Numbered from the stretch's first letter, positions 50,968 through 60,025 are shown. The stretch: 64,000 nt of DNA from Firmicutes bacterium UBA7510 (GCA_002479485.1 DLNM01000032.1:1-64000); one strand, 5' to 3'. The notes: generated from the sequence alone by a model not told the origin. Program-made: numbers and translations.

Positions 50968-51454
50968 TGTTCCATTCCTCCTTAATAAGTATTTCCTTGA
51001 TACGTCTTTTAGTTCTAAAATCAATGACTCTCGCCGAGCCTTCAGAAATTTGATATTTTAAAGCAATGTCATAATAAGAATAACCATTTATTCGCATTAA
51101 TACAATATCTTTAGATCTTTTTTCCTCGCAGTCTAAAAGCTCTATTATTCGACTAACTGCCTTTTTTTCTACAATTTTATCATCAACTCCCTCTGTGATA
51201 TACAGCATTGCTAAATCATCAAAGGATACATCTTTTTTATCTTTTCTTAAATACTCAAACCACTTATATCTGGCAATGGAAAAAAGCCATGTTTTAATAT
51301 CTGAGTTTCCTTTAAACGCAGGCAATGATTTTATAGCACCTAAAAACGTTTCAGATAACAAATCTTCTGAAAGAAGGGGATTATGTGTTAAACTCATAAG
51401 GTATATATAAATATCCTTTTTATATTGCATATATAATTTTTCTATTTTAAACAT
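50960..51454 (-). CDS. ECF-type RNA polymerase sigma factor
   Basis: This 164-residue sigma-70 protein has region 2 (about 10-75: LLSEDLLSETFLGAIKSLPAFKGNSDIKTWLFSIARYKW, in continuous segments) and region 4 (about 105-155: RSKDIVLMRINGYSYYDIALKYQISEGSARV). It is paired with a membrane anti-sigma factor, as usual for ECF systems. GGAGG precedes the ATG. The regulon cannot be read here, but the next two genes are probably in the same operon. Confidence 0.85.
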   Translation of the reverse strand: MFKIEKLYMQYKKDIYIYLMSLTHNPLLSEDLLSETFLGAIKSLPAFKGNSDIKTWLFSIARYKWFEYLRKDKKDVSFDDLAMLYITEGVDDKIVEKKAVSRIIELLDCEEKRSKDIVLMRINGYSYYDIALKYQISEGSARVIDFRTKRRIKEILIKEEWNNE

Positions 51455-51512
51455 TAAAATCCTCCTTTCATAACATTAGTGTCTATAAAATCAATTTCGT
51501 TACAAGTTTTTA

Positions 51513-51604
51513 TAAAAAAGTGAACTACATTCACTCTATGGAAGAATCGTTCCGATTCTTCATTTATCTAATAGGAAAGAGAACTTTCCTATTAGATAAA
51601 AAAA
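51513..51604. repeat. Three-hairpin intergenic element, terminator type (copy 2)
   Basis: This is a near copy of 37575-37668: hairpin 1 51519-51535, hairpin 2 51541-51561 and hairpin 3 51566-51597 (perfect 14-bp stem), then AAAAAAA. Of three base differences, two form a compensatory A-T to G-C change inside hairpin 2. It sits between the MATE gene and the sigma gene. Confidence 0.85.
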
Positions 51605-51639
51605 CTCTGTAATATTATCTACAGAAGCAAATTTATTAA

Positions 51640-53022
51640 TTAACTGTATAGCGGTTTTCCGTCCGGCATTTCCTCTCGTTTTCTAAGTAAATTGTTAATT
51701 AGAAGCATGAAAGCTATTGTTGATGTTATTCCACTTACAATATCTACTATTGGCTCTGCATAAAATGGTGATGATGCACCAAAAAATATTGGTAAAATAA
51801 TTGTCAATATGACAAATGAACCTTTTCTAAATAGCGATAGGGATATTGCAGCCTTAGCCACTCCAAGTGCTGTAAGCCCATCAACAAATACATATTGTAA
51901 GGCTAATATTATCACACCAAAGGTAAATACTCTGATATAATTTACTGACATCTCTATAAGCTGTGGGTCATTTGTAAATATCAAAACAAAATATTTAGGT
52001 ACTACTTGAGATAGTACAAACATAATTGTTGTAAAAGAAAGTGCTAACATTAAAACTACTCTAAAACATTTTTTTATTCTGTCTATGTTTTTAGCTCCAT
52101 AATTATAGCTCAAAATAGGCTGTGTACCAAGTGTAATTCCACCAAGCGGCATAGTGCAAATAAACATATAGCTTTGAACTATTGTTGCGCATGCTACTAA
52201 CATATCACCAAGCCCAGGTCCACCATATCTTTGCAATACACCGTTTAATACAATTATAATAACACCCTCTGTTGCCATTATAATGAATGGACAAAATCCA
52301 AAATACATAGCCCTTTTCATTAATTTCCACGAATAACCACCAAAGGTTATACGTACAAGAGCTCTTTGTCCAAATAAAAACATAACAACAAATATGCAAG
52401 ATGCAAATTGAGCTATAACAGTTGCTATTGCTGCGCCAGATACACCTAAACCAAATGTGAATATAAATATTGGATCTAATATTATATTTAATACTGCTCC
52501 AATTAAAACTGATGTCATAGCTACAGTTGAAAATCCTTGACAAGCGATAAATTGATTAAGTCCAACTGATAGTATCGCAAATACCGTACCAATCGTATAA
52601 ATAGTCAAATATCTATCCGCATATAAAAAAGTATTCTCACTAGCTCCAAAAGCCATTAAGAGCGGGCGTTTAAATGTTAAAAAAAATATAGTCAAAACTA
52701 CAGATATAACTAAGAGCATTAAAAAACAATTTGATAATATTTTTTCTGCACCATTTTTGTCCTTTTCACCTAATCTCATTGCTAGAAGCGGAGCTCCTCC
52801 TGCACCTGCCAAATATGCAAATGATGATATTAAAGTTATAATGGGACCACATACACCAACTCCAGCCAACGCTACTGAGCCAATTTCACTGATGTTTCCT
52901 ATGAACATTCTATCTACAATGCTATACAGTACATTTACAAAACTAGCAAACATAGATGGTATAGCAAGCCTAAATACTAAAGCTGTAATATTATCTTTAC
53001 CTAAATCATTTTCTCGTCTCAT
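51640..53022 (-). CDS. MATE-family efflux transporter
   Basis: This 460-residue protein has twelve predicted transmembrane helices. MATE features include DRMFIGNISEIGSVALAGVGVCGPI near the N-terminus and the mirrored PLGGITLGTQPILSYNYGAKN block in the second half. It should export drugs or metabolites with Na+ or H+. It resembles the MepA/DinF-like Clostridium group. GGAG precedes the ATG. It stands alone downstream of trpA, with no clear terminator between, so read-through from trp is possible. Confidence 0.88.
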   Translation of the reverse strand: MRRENDLGKDNITALVFRLAIPSMFASFVNVLYSIVDRMFIGNISEIGSVALAGVGVCGPIITLISSFAYLAGAGGAPLLAMRLGEKDKNGAEKILSNCFLMLLVISVVLTIFFLTFKRPLLMAFGASENTFLYADRYLTIYTIGTVFAILSVGLNQFIACQGFSTVAMTSVLIGAVLNIILDPIFIFTFGLGVSGAAIATVIAQFASCIFVVMFLFGQRALVRITFGGYSWKLMKRAMYFGFCPFIIMATEGVIIIVLNGVLQRYGGPGLGDMLVACATIVQSYMFICTMPLGGITLGTQPILSYNYGAKNIDRIKKCFRVVLMLALSFTTIMFVLSQVVPKYFVLIFTNDPQLIEMSVNYIRVFTFGVIILALQYVFVDGLTALGVAKAAISLSLFRKGSFVILTIILPIFFGASSPFYAEPIVDIVSGITSTIAFMLLINNLLRKREEMPDGKPLYS

Positions 53023-53108
53023 CTGTCATCTCCTGTTGTGTTTTCCCATGACATTATAGTATTTATAAGCTACATCGTCAAGAATTACATTGAAATAGTT
53101 ATAAATAT

Positions 53109-53888
53109 TTAACTTATATCTTGCATAGCATCCTTTAAGCTTTTTACATATTCATAAATATATTCTCCTGCATTAACACCATATTTTTCAATTATTTTAA
53201 CAATAGCACTTCCGACGATTACTCCATCAGCAAGCATAGATATGTTTTTGACTTGTTCTGTAGTACTAATTCCAAAGCCTACTGCAACCGGAATCTTTGC
53301 TGCTAGTTTTACGCTTTTTAATAATGGCTCTAAATCAGTCTTTATTTCATTGCGTACTCCTGTAACTCCCATAGAAGATACTACATAGATAAATCCGGTT
53401 GCATTTTCTGTAATCTTGTTAATTCTATGCTCAGATGTAGGAGCGATCAAAGAGATAATATCAACGTCATAATTTGTTGTAATAGTTAATATTTCGCTTT
53501 TTTCCTCAAATGGCATGTCGGGTATTATAATTCCATCAACACTAAGCATTTTACAATTGCTAAAAAAGCTATCATAACCATATGCAAATACGGGATTAAG
53601 ATATGTTAATAACACAATAGGCGTATCGACTTTTTTTCTTACATTTTTTACTAACTCGAATACCTTATCTACTGTAGTATTTGAAGATAATGCTCGTATA
53701 TTAGCATTTTGAATTACTATACCCTCAGCAACAGGATCTGAAAACGGAATGCCAATTTCAATTAAATCAACTCCGCCTCTTATCATCTCTAATATAAATT
53801 CCTCCGATTTTTCAATAGTTGGATCACCTGCTGTCAAAAATCCGATTAATGACTTGCCATTCATAAAGGCGTTTTTTATTTTACTCAT
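53109..53888 (-). CDS. trpA: Tryptophan synthase alpha chain
   Basis: This 259-residue TIM barrel has the catalytic glutamate in VDLIEIGIPFSDPVAEG and aspartate in DGIIIPDMPFEE. The PVAVGFGIS loop is typical. It splits indole-glycerol phosphate and passes indole to TrpB. It overlaps the trpB stop by 8 bp and is the last gene of trpEGDCFBA. Confidence 0.95.
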   Translation of the reverse strand: MSKIKNAFMNGKSLIGFLTAGDPTIEKSEEFILEMIRGGVDLIEIGIPFSDPVAEGIVIQNANIRALSSNTTVDKVFELVKNVRKKVDTPIVLLTYLNPVFAYGYDSFFSNCKMLSVDGIIIPDMPFEEKSEILTITTNYDVDIISLIAPTSEHRINKITENATGFIYVVSSMGVTGVRNEIKTDLEPLLKSVKLAAKIPVAVGFGISTTEQVKNISMLADGVIVGSAIVKIIEKYGVNAGEYIYEYVKSLKDAMQDIS

Positions 53889-55077
53889 TTATATCTACCC
53901 CCTTATAATGCGCTATTGAGGCTACATCCTTGTCTCCACGACCAGATAAGCACATAACAATGATTTTATTTTTATCCATATCAGGTGCAATTTTTTTCAC
54001 ATATGCAACAGCATGAGCACTTTCAATTGCACAAATTATCCCCTCAGTTCTAGCTAGATATTCGAATGCTTCGACAGCCTCATCATCTGTGACAGGAACA
54101 TACTGAGCTCTGCCAATATCATGCAAATTAGCGTGTTCAGGACCAATACCAGGATAATCAAGTCCCGCTGAAATAGAATATACAGGTGCAATTTGACCAT
54201 GTTTATCCTGACAAAAATATGATTTCATACCATGAAAAATCCCAAGTTTTCCTTTAGCAATTGTTGCAGCATATTTGTCAGTATGGATACCAAGTCCTGC
54301 AGCCTCACAGCCAATTAATTTTACATTCTCATCATCTATAAAGTTATAAAAAACACCCATAGCATTGCTACCGCCACCAACACATGCTACTACAGCATCA
54401 GGCAATTTTCCTTCTGTTTCAAGAATTTGTTGTCTTATCTCTTTACTTATTACACTTTGGAAATCGCGAACAATCATAGGAAACGGATGTGGCCCCATAA
54501 CAGAACCTAAAATATAATATGTATCATCAACTCTTGAAGTCCACTCTCTCATAGATTCATTTACAGCATCCTTTAAAGTCATTGTTCCACTGGTAACAGG
54601 ATGAACCTTTGCTCCAAGCAGCTCCATTCTAAAAACATTAAGAGATTGTCTTTGAGTATCCTCCTTGCCCATAAATATTTCACATTTTAACCCTAAAAGT
54701 GCAGCCGCTGTTGCGGTTGCAACTCCATGTTGCCCTGCACCTGTTTCCGCTATAACACGTGATTTACCCATTTTCTTTGCTAGCAGTACCTGCCCCAACA
54801 CATTATTTATCTTGTGAGAGCCTGTATGGTTTAAATCCTCACGTTTCAAATAAATCTTGGCTCCACCTAAATCTTTTGTCATATTTCGTGCATAGTACAA
54901 AAGGGATGGTCTTCCAGCATATTCTCCTAATAACTTATCTAGTTCTTCATTGAAATCTTTATCATTTTTATAAAAATTATAACATTCTTCTAAGTGAATT
55001 ATTTCATTCATTAAGGTTTCTGGTATGTATTGCCCGCCATGCTTTCCGTATCTTCCTTTACTCACATCTATGCCCAT
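53881..55077 (-). CDS. trpB: Tryptophan synthase beta chain
   Basis: This 398-residue PLP enzyme has the lysine in LNHTGSHKINN, ETGAGQHGVATA and the glycine loop CVGGGSNAMG. It condenses indole and serine. The ATG at 55077 is preceded only by AUAGGUGC within a hairpin (55078-55126), while a better GAGAGG lies on the far side of that hairpin. There is an in-frame UGA close upstream, so the start cannot be further out. Confidence 0.95.
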   Translation of the reverse strand: MGIDVSKGRYGKHGGQYIPETLMNEIIHLEECYNFYKNDKDFNEELDKLLGEYAGRPSLLYYARNMTKDLGGAKIYLKREDLNHTGSHKINNVLGQVLLAKKMGKSRVIAETGAGQHGVATATAAALLGLKCEIFMGKEDTQRQSLNVFRMELLGAKVHPVTSGTMTLKDAVNESMREWTSRVDDTYYILGSVMGPHPFPMIVRDFQSVISKEIRQQILETEGKLPDAVVACVGGGSNAMGVFYNFIDDENVKLIGCEAAGLGIHTDKYAATIAKGKLGIFHGMKSYFCQDKHGQIAPVYSISAGLDYPGIGPEHANLHDIGRAQYVPVTDDEAVEAFEYLARTEGIICAIESAHAVAYVKKIAPDMDKNKIIVMCLSGRGDKDVASIAHYKGVDINE

Positions 55078-55137
55078 GCACCTATTTCACAAGAACCCAT
55101 GAAACATTTATGCATGGGCTCGGTGCCTATCCTCTCA
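55078..55137 (-). promoter_or_regulatory. Hairpin between Shine-Dalgarno and trpB start
   Basis: GCACC...GGTGC (outer) and GAGCCCATG/CATGGGTTC (inner) fold the 49 nt directly before the trpB ATG. GAGAGG (55137-55132) lies just 5' of the stem. The fold could bring this Shine-Dalgarno next to the ATG or hide the weak AGG. Confidence 0.5.
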
Positions 55138-55152
55138 TTATTTTTCATTTCT

Positions 55153-55752
55153 TTAAACCTTAACTCTCCTAACGATATCTAGTATTTTATATCTATCCTT
55201 ATAACCATTTGTTTCTACCCCGCTGCTTATATCAATAGCAAATGGATTTATTAGCTTTATAGCCTGTTCAACATTTTCTGCATTAATACCACCAGCTAGA
55301 AAAAATGGCTTTTTTATTTCTTTATCTAGTAGATTCCAATCAAATTTTACCCCAGTTCCTCCAGCACCGCTGTCTAAAAGCAAGTAATTTGCAAAAGTAT
55401 TAGAAAAATTACTTATAAAGTCTTTTTTATCAACTGTTATAGCCTTTATAATAGGATTATCAGTTTTTCTCTTTAATTCAAGCATATACTTTTCATCTTC
55501 ATGTCCATGCAGTTGAATAATATCTATAATATTTTCATTTAAAAGTTCAAGTATAAAATTGATATCTTCGTTTACAAATACACCAACTGTTTTTATATCT
55601 GAGTTTAATTTTTTCTTCAAAATATATGCTTGTTCTTTAGTTATCTTGCGTCTGCTGTTTGCAAAAACAAAACCAACATAATCAAGTTTAGCCTCATTGG
55701 CGAAATCAATATCACATACTCGTGATAATCCACATATTTTTATCTTAGCCAA
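55153..55752 (-). CDS. trpF: Phosphoribosylanthranilate isomerase
   Basis: This barrel protein of about 199 residues has the catalytic cysteine in KIKICGLSR and aspartate in FAIDISSGVE; FFLAGGINAENV is typical. The start TTG at 55752 (GAGG eight nt upstream) overlaps the end of trpC by 8 bp and is preferred to GTG 55761, which lies on the Shine-Dalgarno. Confidence 0.93.
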   Translation of the reverse strand: MAKIKICGLSRVCDIDFANEAKLDYVGFVFANSRRKITKEQAYILKKKLNSDIKTVGVFVNEDINFILELLNENIIDIIQLHGHEDEKYMLELKRKTDNPIIKAITVDKKDFISNFSNTFANYLLLDSGAGGTGVKFDWNLLDKEIKKPFFLAGGINAENVEQAIKLINPFAIDISSGVETNGYKDRYKILDIVRRVKV

Positions 55753-56533
55753 CCGTATCACCTCTTAATATAGCAAGCTTTCTTCTTATATCATTACTTA
55801 TCATTAATGCTTCACCAATTAAAACTGCATCAACACTATTTTCACTCAGCATTTTTATATCGTCATAATCTTTTATTCCACTCTCTGAAACAAAAAGTAT
55901 ATTATCAGGTACAAATTTACGAAGTCTTATACTTGTATTAATGTCAACCTCAAAATTTTTCAAATCTCTATTATTTACACCAATAATTCTTGCACCAGCT
56001 TTGATAGATTTTAATATCTCATCTTCATTATGTGTCTCTACTAACGCTGACAGTCCTAAATTGTGTGCAATTTTTATATATTCCTTTAATGTTTTTTCAC
56101 TAAGTATGGAGCTTATAAATAGTATAGCAGATGCTCCTAAAACCTTAGATTCATAAATTTGATAGCTGTCAACTATGAAATCCTTTCTCAAAATAGGAAT
56201 TGTTACATTTTTACTGATATCCTTTATGTATTCATCTTTTCCTAGAAAAAATTCTGGCTCTGTAACAACTGAAATCGCATTTGCCCCTGACTCCTCATAC
56301 TCCTTAGCAATTTGAACACAAGAGATATTTTCTGATATTATCCCCTTAGAAGGGGATGCTCTTTTTATCTCACATATAAAAGAAATCCCCTTCTTTTTAA
56401 GCTCCTGTTCAAATAAAAAATTAGAATTTATACTATTTGAATATGCCTTAGACTTTATATCCTCAAAGGAAAGAATTGTTTTTAAATTTTCTACTCTGTT
56501 TTTTGTATATTCAACTATTTTATCTAAAATCAT
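55745..56533 (-). CDS. trpC: Indole-3-glycerol phosphate synthase
   Basis: This 262-residue TIM barrel has ICEIKRASPSKG, ILRKDFIVDSYQIYES and GVNNRDLKNFEVD with the family's catalytic Lys and Glu. It closes the indole ring. It starts 1 bp after trpD with GGGAGG inside the trpD end, so it is translationally coupled. Confidence 0.95.
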   Translation of the reverse strand: MILDKIVEYTKNRVENLKTILSFEDIKSKAYSNSINSNFLFEQELKKKGISFICEIKRASPSKGIISENISCVQIAKEYEESGANAISVVTEPEFFLGKDEYIKDISKNVTIPILRKDFIVDSYQIYESKVLGASAILFISSILSEKTLKEYIKIAHNLGLSALVETHNEDEILKSIKAGARIIGVNNRDLKNFEVDINTSIRLRKFVPDNILFVSESGIKDYDDIKMLSENSVDAVLIGEALMISNDIRRKLAILRGDTVG

Positions 56534-56534
56534 T

Positions 56535-57548
56535 TTATCCTCCCATATTTGATAGAGTTATAAATTTATTTAGCTGTTCAAGAGCCTTACCACTATCAAT
56601 TGTATCCTCTGCAATTTTTATGGCTTCATTAAATGTAATTCCATCCTTAGCCAAATATATAGCAGCAGCAGAATTAAGAACTACTGCATCTCTTTTAGCA
56701 CCTTTATAACCACTTAAAATATCTCTTGTTATCTGAGCGTTTTTCTCTGGAGTTCCACCTTTTAAATCGTCTTTTTTACATCGTTTTAACCCAAATTGTT
56801 CTGGCTCTATAACATATGATTTTATCCAACCATTTTTTACTTCACAAATTGTGGTTGGAGAGCTTATAGAAATTTCGTCCAAACCATCCTGCCCACAAAC
56901 AACCATAGCATTTTTAACCCCTAGATTAGATAACACTTTTGCTAAAGGTTCAACAAGAGAATTATCATATACACCCATTAGCTGCATAGTAGCACCTGCT
57001 GGATTTGATAGAGGTCCTAATATATTAAAAATTGTACGTATCCCGAGCTCTCTTCTTATTGGAGCAACATATTTCATTGCAATATGGTAATTTTGTGCAA
57101 ATAAAAAGCAAAGACCTATTTTATCCAGTATATATTTACTTTTTTCAACTGGTATCGAAATATTTACACCAAGAGCTTCTAATACATCCGCTGCGCCACA
57201 CTTGCTTGTAGCTGCCCTATTGCCATGCTTTGCAACAGGTATTCCAGCAGCTGATACAACTATTGACGATGTAGTAGAAATATTAAAAGAGTTAGAATGA
57301 TCTGCTCCTGTACCTACTATCTCCAGAACTTCTTGATCATGTAACAGCTTTATACAATGCTTCCTCATACTTGCTGCGCAAGCTGTAATTTCTACGATTG
57401 TTTCCTTTTTCATGTTAAGCGAGACTAAAAAAGCACTAATTTGAATTTCAGACGCTTTACCACTCATTATTTCATCCATCACCATTTCAGCCATCTCATA
57501 TGATAAATTTTCTCCATTTGTCAGCCTTTCAATTGCCTCTTTAATCAA
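56535..57548 (-). CDS. trpD: Anthranilate phosphoribosyltransferase
   Basis: This 337-residue enzyme has the phosphate loop IVGTGADHSNSFNIST and HGNRAATSKCGAADVLEALG. It joins anthranilate to PRPP. It starts at TTG 57548, which has GGAGGG upstream within the end of trpG; a fused TrpGD is not used here. Confidence 0.95.
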   Translation of the reverse strand: MIKEAIERLTNGENLSYEMAEMVMDEIMSGKASEIQISAFLVSLNMKKETIVEITACAASMRKHCIKLLHDQEVLEIVGTGADHSNSFNISTTSSIVVSAAGIPVAKHGNRAATSKCGAADVLEALGVNISIPVEKSKYILDKIGLCFLFAQNYHIAMKYVAPIRRELGIRTIFNILGPLSNPAGATMQLMGVYDNSLVEPLAKVLSNLGVKNAMVVCGQDGLDEISISSPTTICEVKNGWIKSYVIEPEQFGLKRCKKDDLKGGTPEKNAQITRDILSGYKGAKRDAVVLNSAAAIYLAKDGITFNEAIKIAEDTIDSGKALEQLNKFITLSNMGG

Positions 57549-57549
57549 T

Positions 57550-58119
57550 TTAAATACCCTCCAAGAAATTTTTTATTATATCCTTACCCTTTTGAGTTAA
57601 TATTGATTCTGGATGAAATTGCAATCCATTTACATTATACTTTTTATGATTCACAGCCATTATTTCGCCACTAAGGGTTTTTGCTGTAACTATTAAATCA
57701 TTAGGTAAAGTTTCCTCCACCAATGACAGTGAATGATATCTAGCAACTTCAATTGTATCGGGTAATCCTCTAAACAAATAATTATTCACATCTAGTTCTA
57801 CAGTTGATTTTTTTCCGTGCATTAACTCATTTGCATAAGAGATAACACCACCGTAAGCTTCACATATTACCTGATGTCCAATGCAAACTCCTAATATTGA
57901 TACACTACTTCCCAATTTTTTGACTATATCCATACATATACCTGTATCTGACGGCTTACCTGGACCTGGCGAAAGTATAATATGTGTTGGACCTAGTATT
58001 TTTAATTCTTCTATACTAATCTCGTCATTTCTTACTACTTTTATATCTGAGTTAACTGAACCTACTAGCTGATATAAATTGTATGAAAAGCTATCATAGT
58101 TATCTATTAACAATATCAT
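57550..58119 (-). CDS. trpG: Anthranilate synthase glutamine amidotransferase subunit
   Basis: This 189-residue class I amidotransferase has catalytic cysteine in ILGVCIGHQVI, histidine and glutamate in LQFHPESI, and the oxyanion loop LSPGPGKPSD. It supplies ammonia to TrpE. It shares one base of its ATG with the trpE stop codon (TAATG). Confidence 0.94.
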   Translation of the reverse strand: MILLIDNYDSFSYNLYQLVGSVNSDIKVVRNDEISIEELKILGPTHIILSPGPGKPSDTGICMDIVKKLGSSVSILGVCIGHQVICEAYGGVISYANELMHGKKSTVELDVNNYLFRGLPDTIEVARYHSLSLVEETLPNDLIVTAKTLSGEIMAVNHKKYNVNGLQFHPESILTQKGKDIIKNFLEGI

Positions 58120-59591
58120 TAAATTACACCTCCCTGTGCCAATTCTATTGCTTTTACTACTGCCTTTGCCTTATCTATGCATTCTTGATACTCTTTTTCA
58201 GGAATACTGTCAGCGACAATTCCAGCTCCTGAACGTATGAATATTTTGCCATTCTTTTTATATGCAGCCCTAATTGCTATGCAAGTATCTAAACTCCCTT
58301 TAAAATCTAAATATCCAATCGCTCCTCCATATACACCTCTCTTGTCATTTTCCAATTGGTCAATAATTTCACAGGCACGAATCTTTGGCGCACCGGAAAG
58401 AGTTCCGGCTGGCAATACTGCACTTAAAACATCCATAGCTGACTTATTATCTTGTAGCTTGCCACTTACAACTGAGCCAATATGCATAACATGTGAGAAT
58501 TTTTTTATGGATAAGTATTTTTCAACATTAACTGTACCAAACCTACTAACTTTCCCCAAATCATTTCTGCCTAAATCAACTAGCATATTATGCTCTGCAA
58601 GTTCTTTTTCATCAGACAATAGTTCCCTTTCAAGCTCCAAATCCATTTTATGATTAATACCTCTTGGCCGTGTTCCCGCTAATGGAAAGGCATATAAGTT
58701 TTCTCCATCAAGTTTTACAAGAGTTTCTGGAGATGCTCCTGTAATTTCAATACTATCATTAGAAAAATAAAACATATAAGGTGACGGGTTAGTTTTTCTA
58801 AGAATACAATAAATATCTAATAAATTACCCTCATATTCAGCTTCAATTTTATTTGATAATACAACTTGGAATATATCTCCTTCAGCAATATAATTTTTTG
58901 CTTTATTAACCATTTTACAATACTCATCTTTAGTAAAAAGTGTTTTAAATTCGGAAATCAGTCTACCAGATTTATTCTTTTTAGCTACACCATTTTTAAT
59001 AAGATTTTCTAAATAATCAATTTCCTTAATACCCCTTTCGTATTCATCGCTTATGTTATCAGTTTTTACATTGACAATTATTACAATATTCTTCTTTAAG
59101 TTATCAAACACAATTACTTTATCAAAAAGCATCAAATCAACATCATTAAATTCTTCTACATCATCTGCTAAAAGCTCTAGTTTAGGCTCGCTATACTTTA
59201 TATAATCGTAAGAAAAGTAGCCTACAAATCCTCCTGTAAAAGTAGGTAAATAATCAAAGTTAGGGCTTTTGTTTTCGTCAATAATTTTTTGGATATAGCT
59301 GCTAGGATTTGTAGTTTCAAACTCATTTTCTACAATTGATTTAATTTTCATTTTCCCGTTTCTACATACTAATTCTAATAACGGATTAAATCCTAAAAAT
59401 GTATACCGTCCCGTTTGTTTTGTATCCTCAATACTTTCTAACATAAAACTGTTATTATTAACATTTTGTAAAATTTTTAATAACTCAACAGGAGTTATTA
59501 TATCTAAGAAAATCTCTTTACTAATTGGAATTACTCCATACTGCTCACTTTCAGCAAGCATTTTTGTTAATTCATAGCTTGGTTTATACAT
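58119..59591 (-). CDS. trpE: Anthranilate synthase component I
   Basis: This 490-residue chorismate-binding enzyme has AGTLSGAPKIRACEIIDQLE and a GGAIGYL block near the C-terminus. The N-terminal LLES-like feedback motif is FMLESIEDTKQTGRYTFLG. It makes anthranilate from chorismate and is likely inhibited by Trp through that motif. It is the first gene of the operon and is controlled by the T-box leader upstream. GGAGG lies 4 nt before the ATG. Confidence 0.95.
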   Translation of the reverse strand: MYKPSYELTKMLAESEQYGVIPISKEIFLDIITPVELLKILQNVNNNSFMLESIEDTKQTGRYTFLGFNPLLELVCRNGKMKIKSIVENEFETTNPSSYIQKIIDENKSPNFDYLPTFTGGFVGYFSYDYIKYSEPKLELLADDVEEFNDVDLMLFDKVIVFDNLKKNIVIIVNVKTDNISDEYERGIKEIDYLENLIKNGVAKKNKSGRLISEFKTLFTKDEYCKMVNKAKNYIAEGDIFQVVLSNKIEAEYEGNLLDIYCILRKTNPSPYMFYFSNDSIEITGASPETLVKLDGENLYAFPLAGTRPRGINHKMDLELERELLSDEKELAEHNMLVDLGRNDLGKVSRFGTVNVEKYLSIKKFSHVMHIGSVVSGKLQDNKSAMDVLSAVLPAGTLSGAPKIRACEIIDQLENDKRGVYGGAIGYLDFKGSLDTCIAIRAAYKKNGKIFIRSGAGIVADSIPEKEYQECIDKAKAVVKAIELAQGGVI

Positions 59592-59686
59592 ATATCCTCC
59601 TTATACCTATCTCAATTTGAGATTAGTATTATAATATTAATTGAAATATCGCAATTTCTCTCAGAGAAATATGGTGAATAAAGGGA

Positions 59687-59955
59687 CAAAAAAAGTCCTT
59701 GATAAAGTTATAATAAACTTTACCAAGGACGAATAAACAACTATCCGCGGTGCCACCTTGTTTCATAGATATAACAAAATATACCTATACTCTTCCAGAA
59801 TACTAAGATATTCCTGACAACTTACGTATGTCTTTACGTCATAGAATACTCAAGCTTTCGCTTTTTGACTATGCCCTCAGTGGTCCATTTAATAGACTGC
59901 ATTTCTACTTGGTTCTCAGCATCCCAAGCTCTCTGTACAGCGCATTTTCTATTTT
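59687..59955 (-). promoter_or_regulatory. T-box leader of the trp operon (specifier UGG)
   Basis: On the minus strand Stem I carries AGAGAGCTTGGGATGCTGAG and specifier UGG at 59887-59885 (context AAUGGACC). The T-box AAGGTGGCACCGCGG (59759-59745) is followed by the CGTCCTTGG arm and a terminator (59730-59695) with seven T. It should respond to uncharged tRNA-Trp. Confidence 0.93.
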
Positions 59956-59996
59956 TATCTCCACCTCAACGGTTTAAAAATAATTAAATTTTTTTA

Positions 59997-60025
59997 ATTA
60001 TAATTTATATCCCATATATTGTCAA
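59997..60025 (-). promoter_or_regulatory. Sigma-A promoter of the trp operon
   Basis: TTGACA (60025-60020) and TATAAT (60002-59997) are separated by exactly 17 nt, just upstream of the T-box. Confidence 0.85.
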
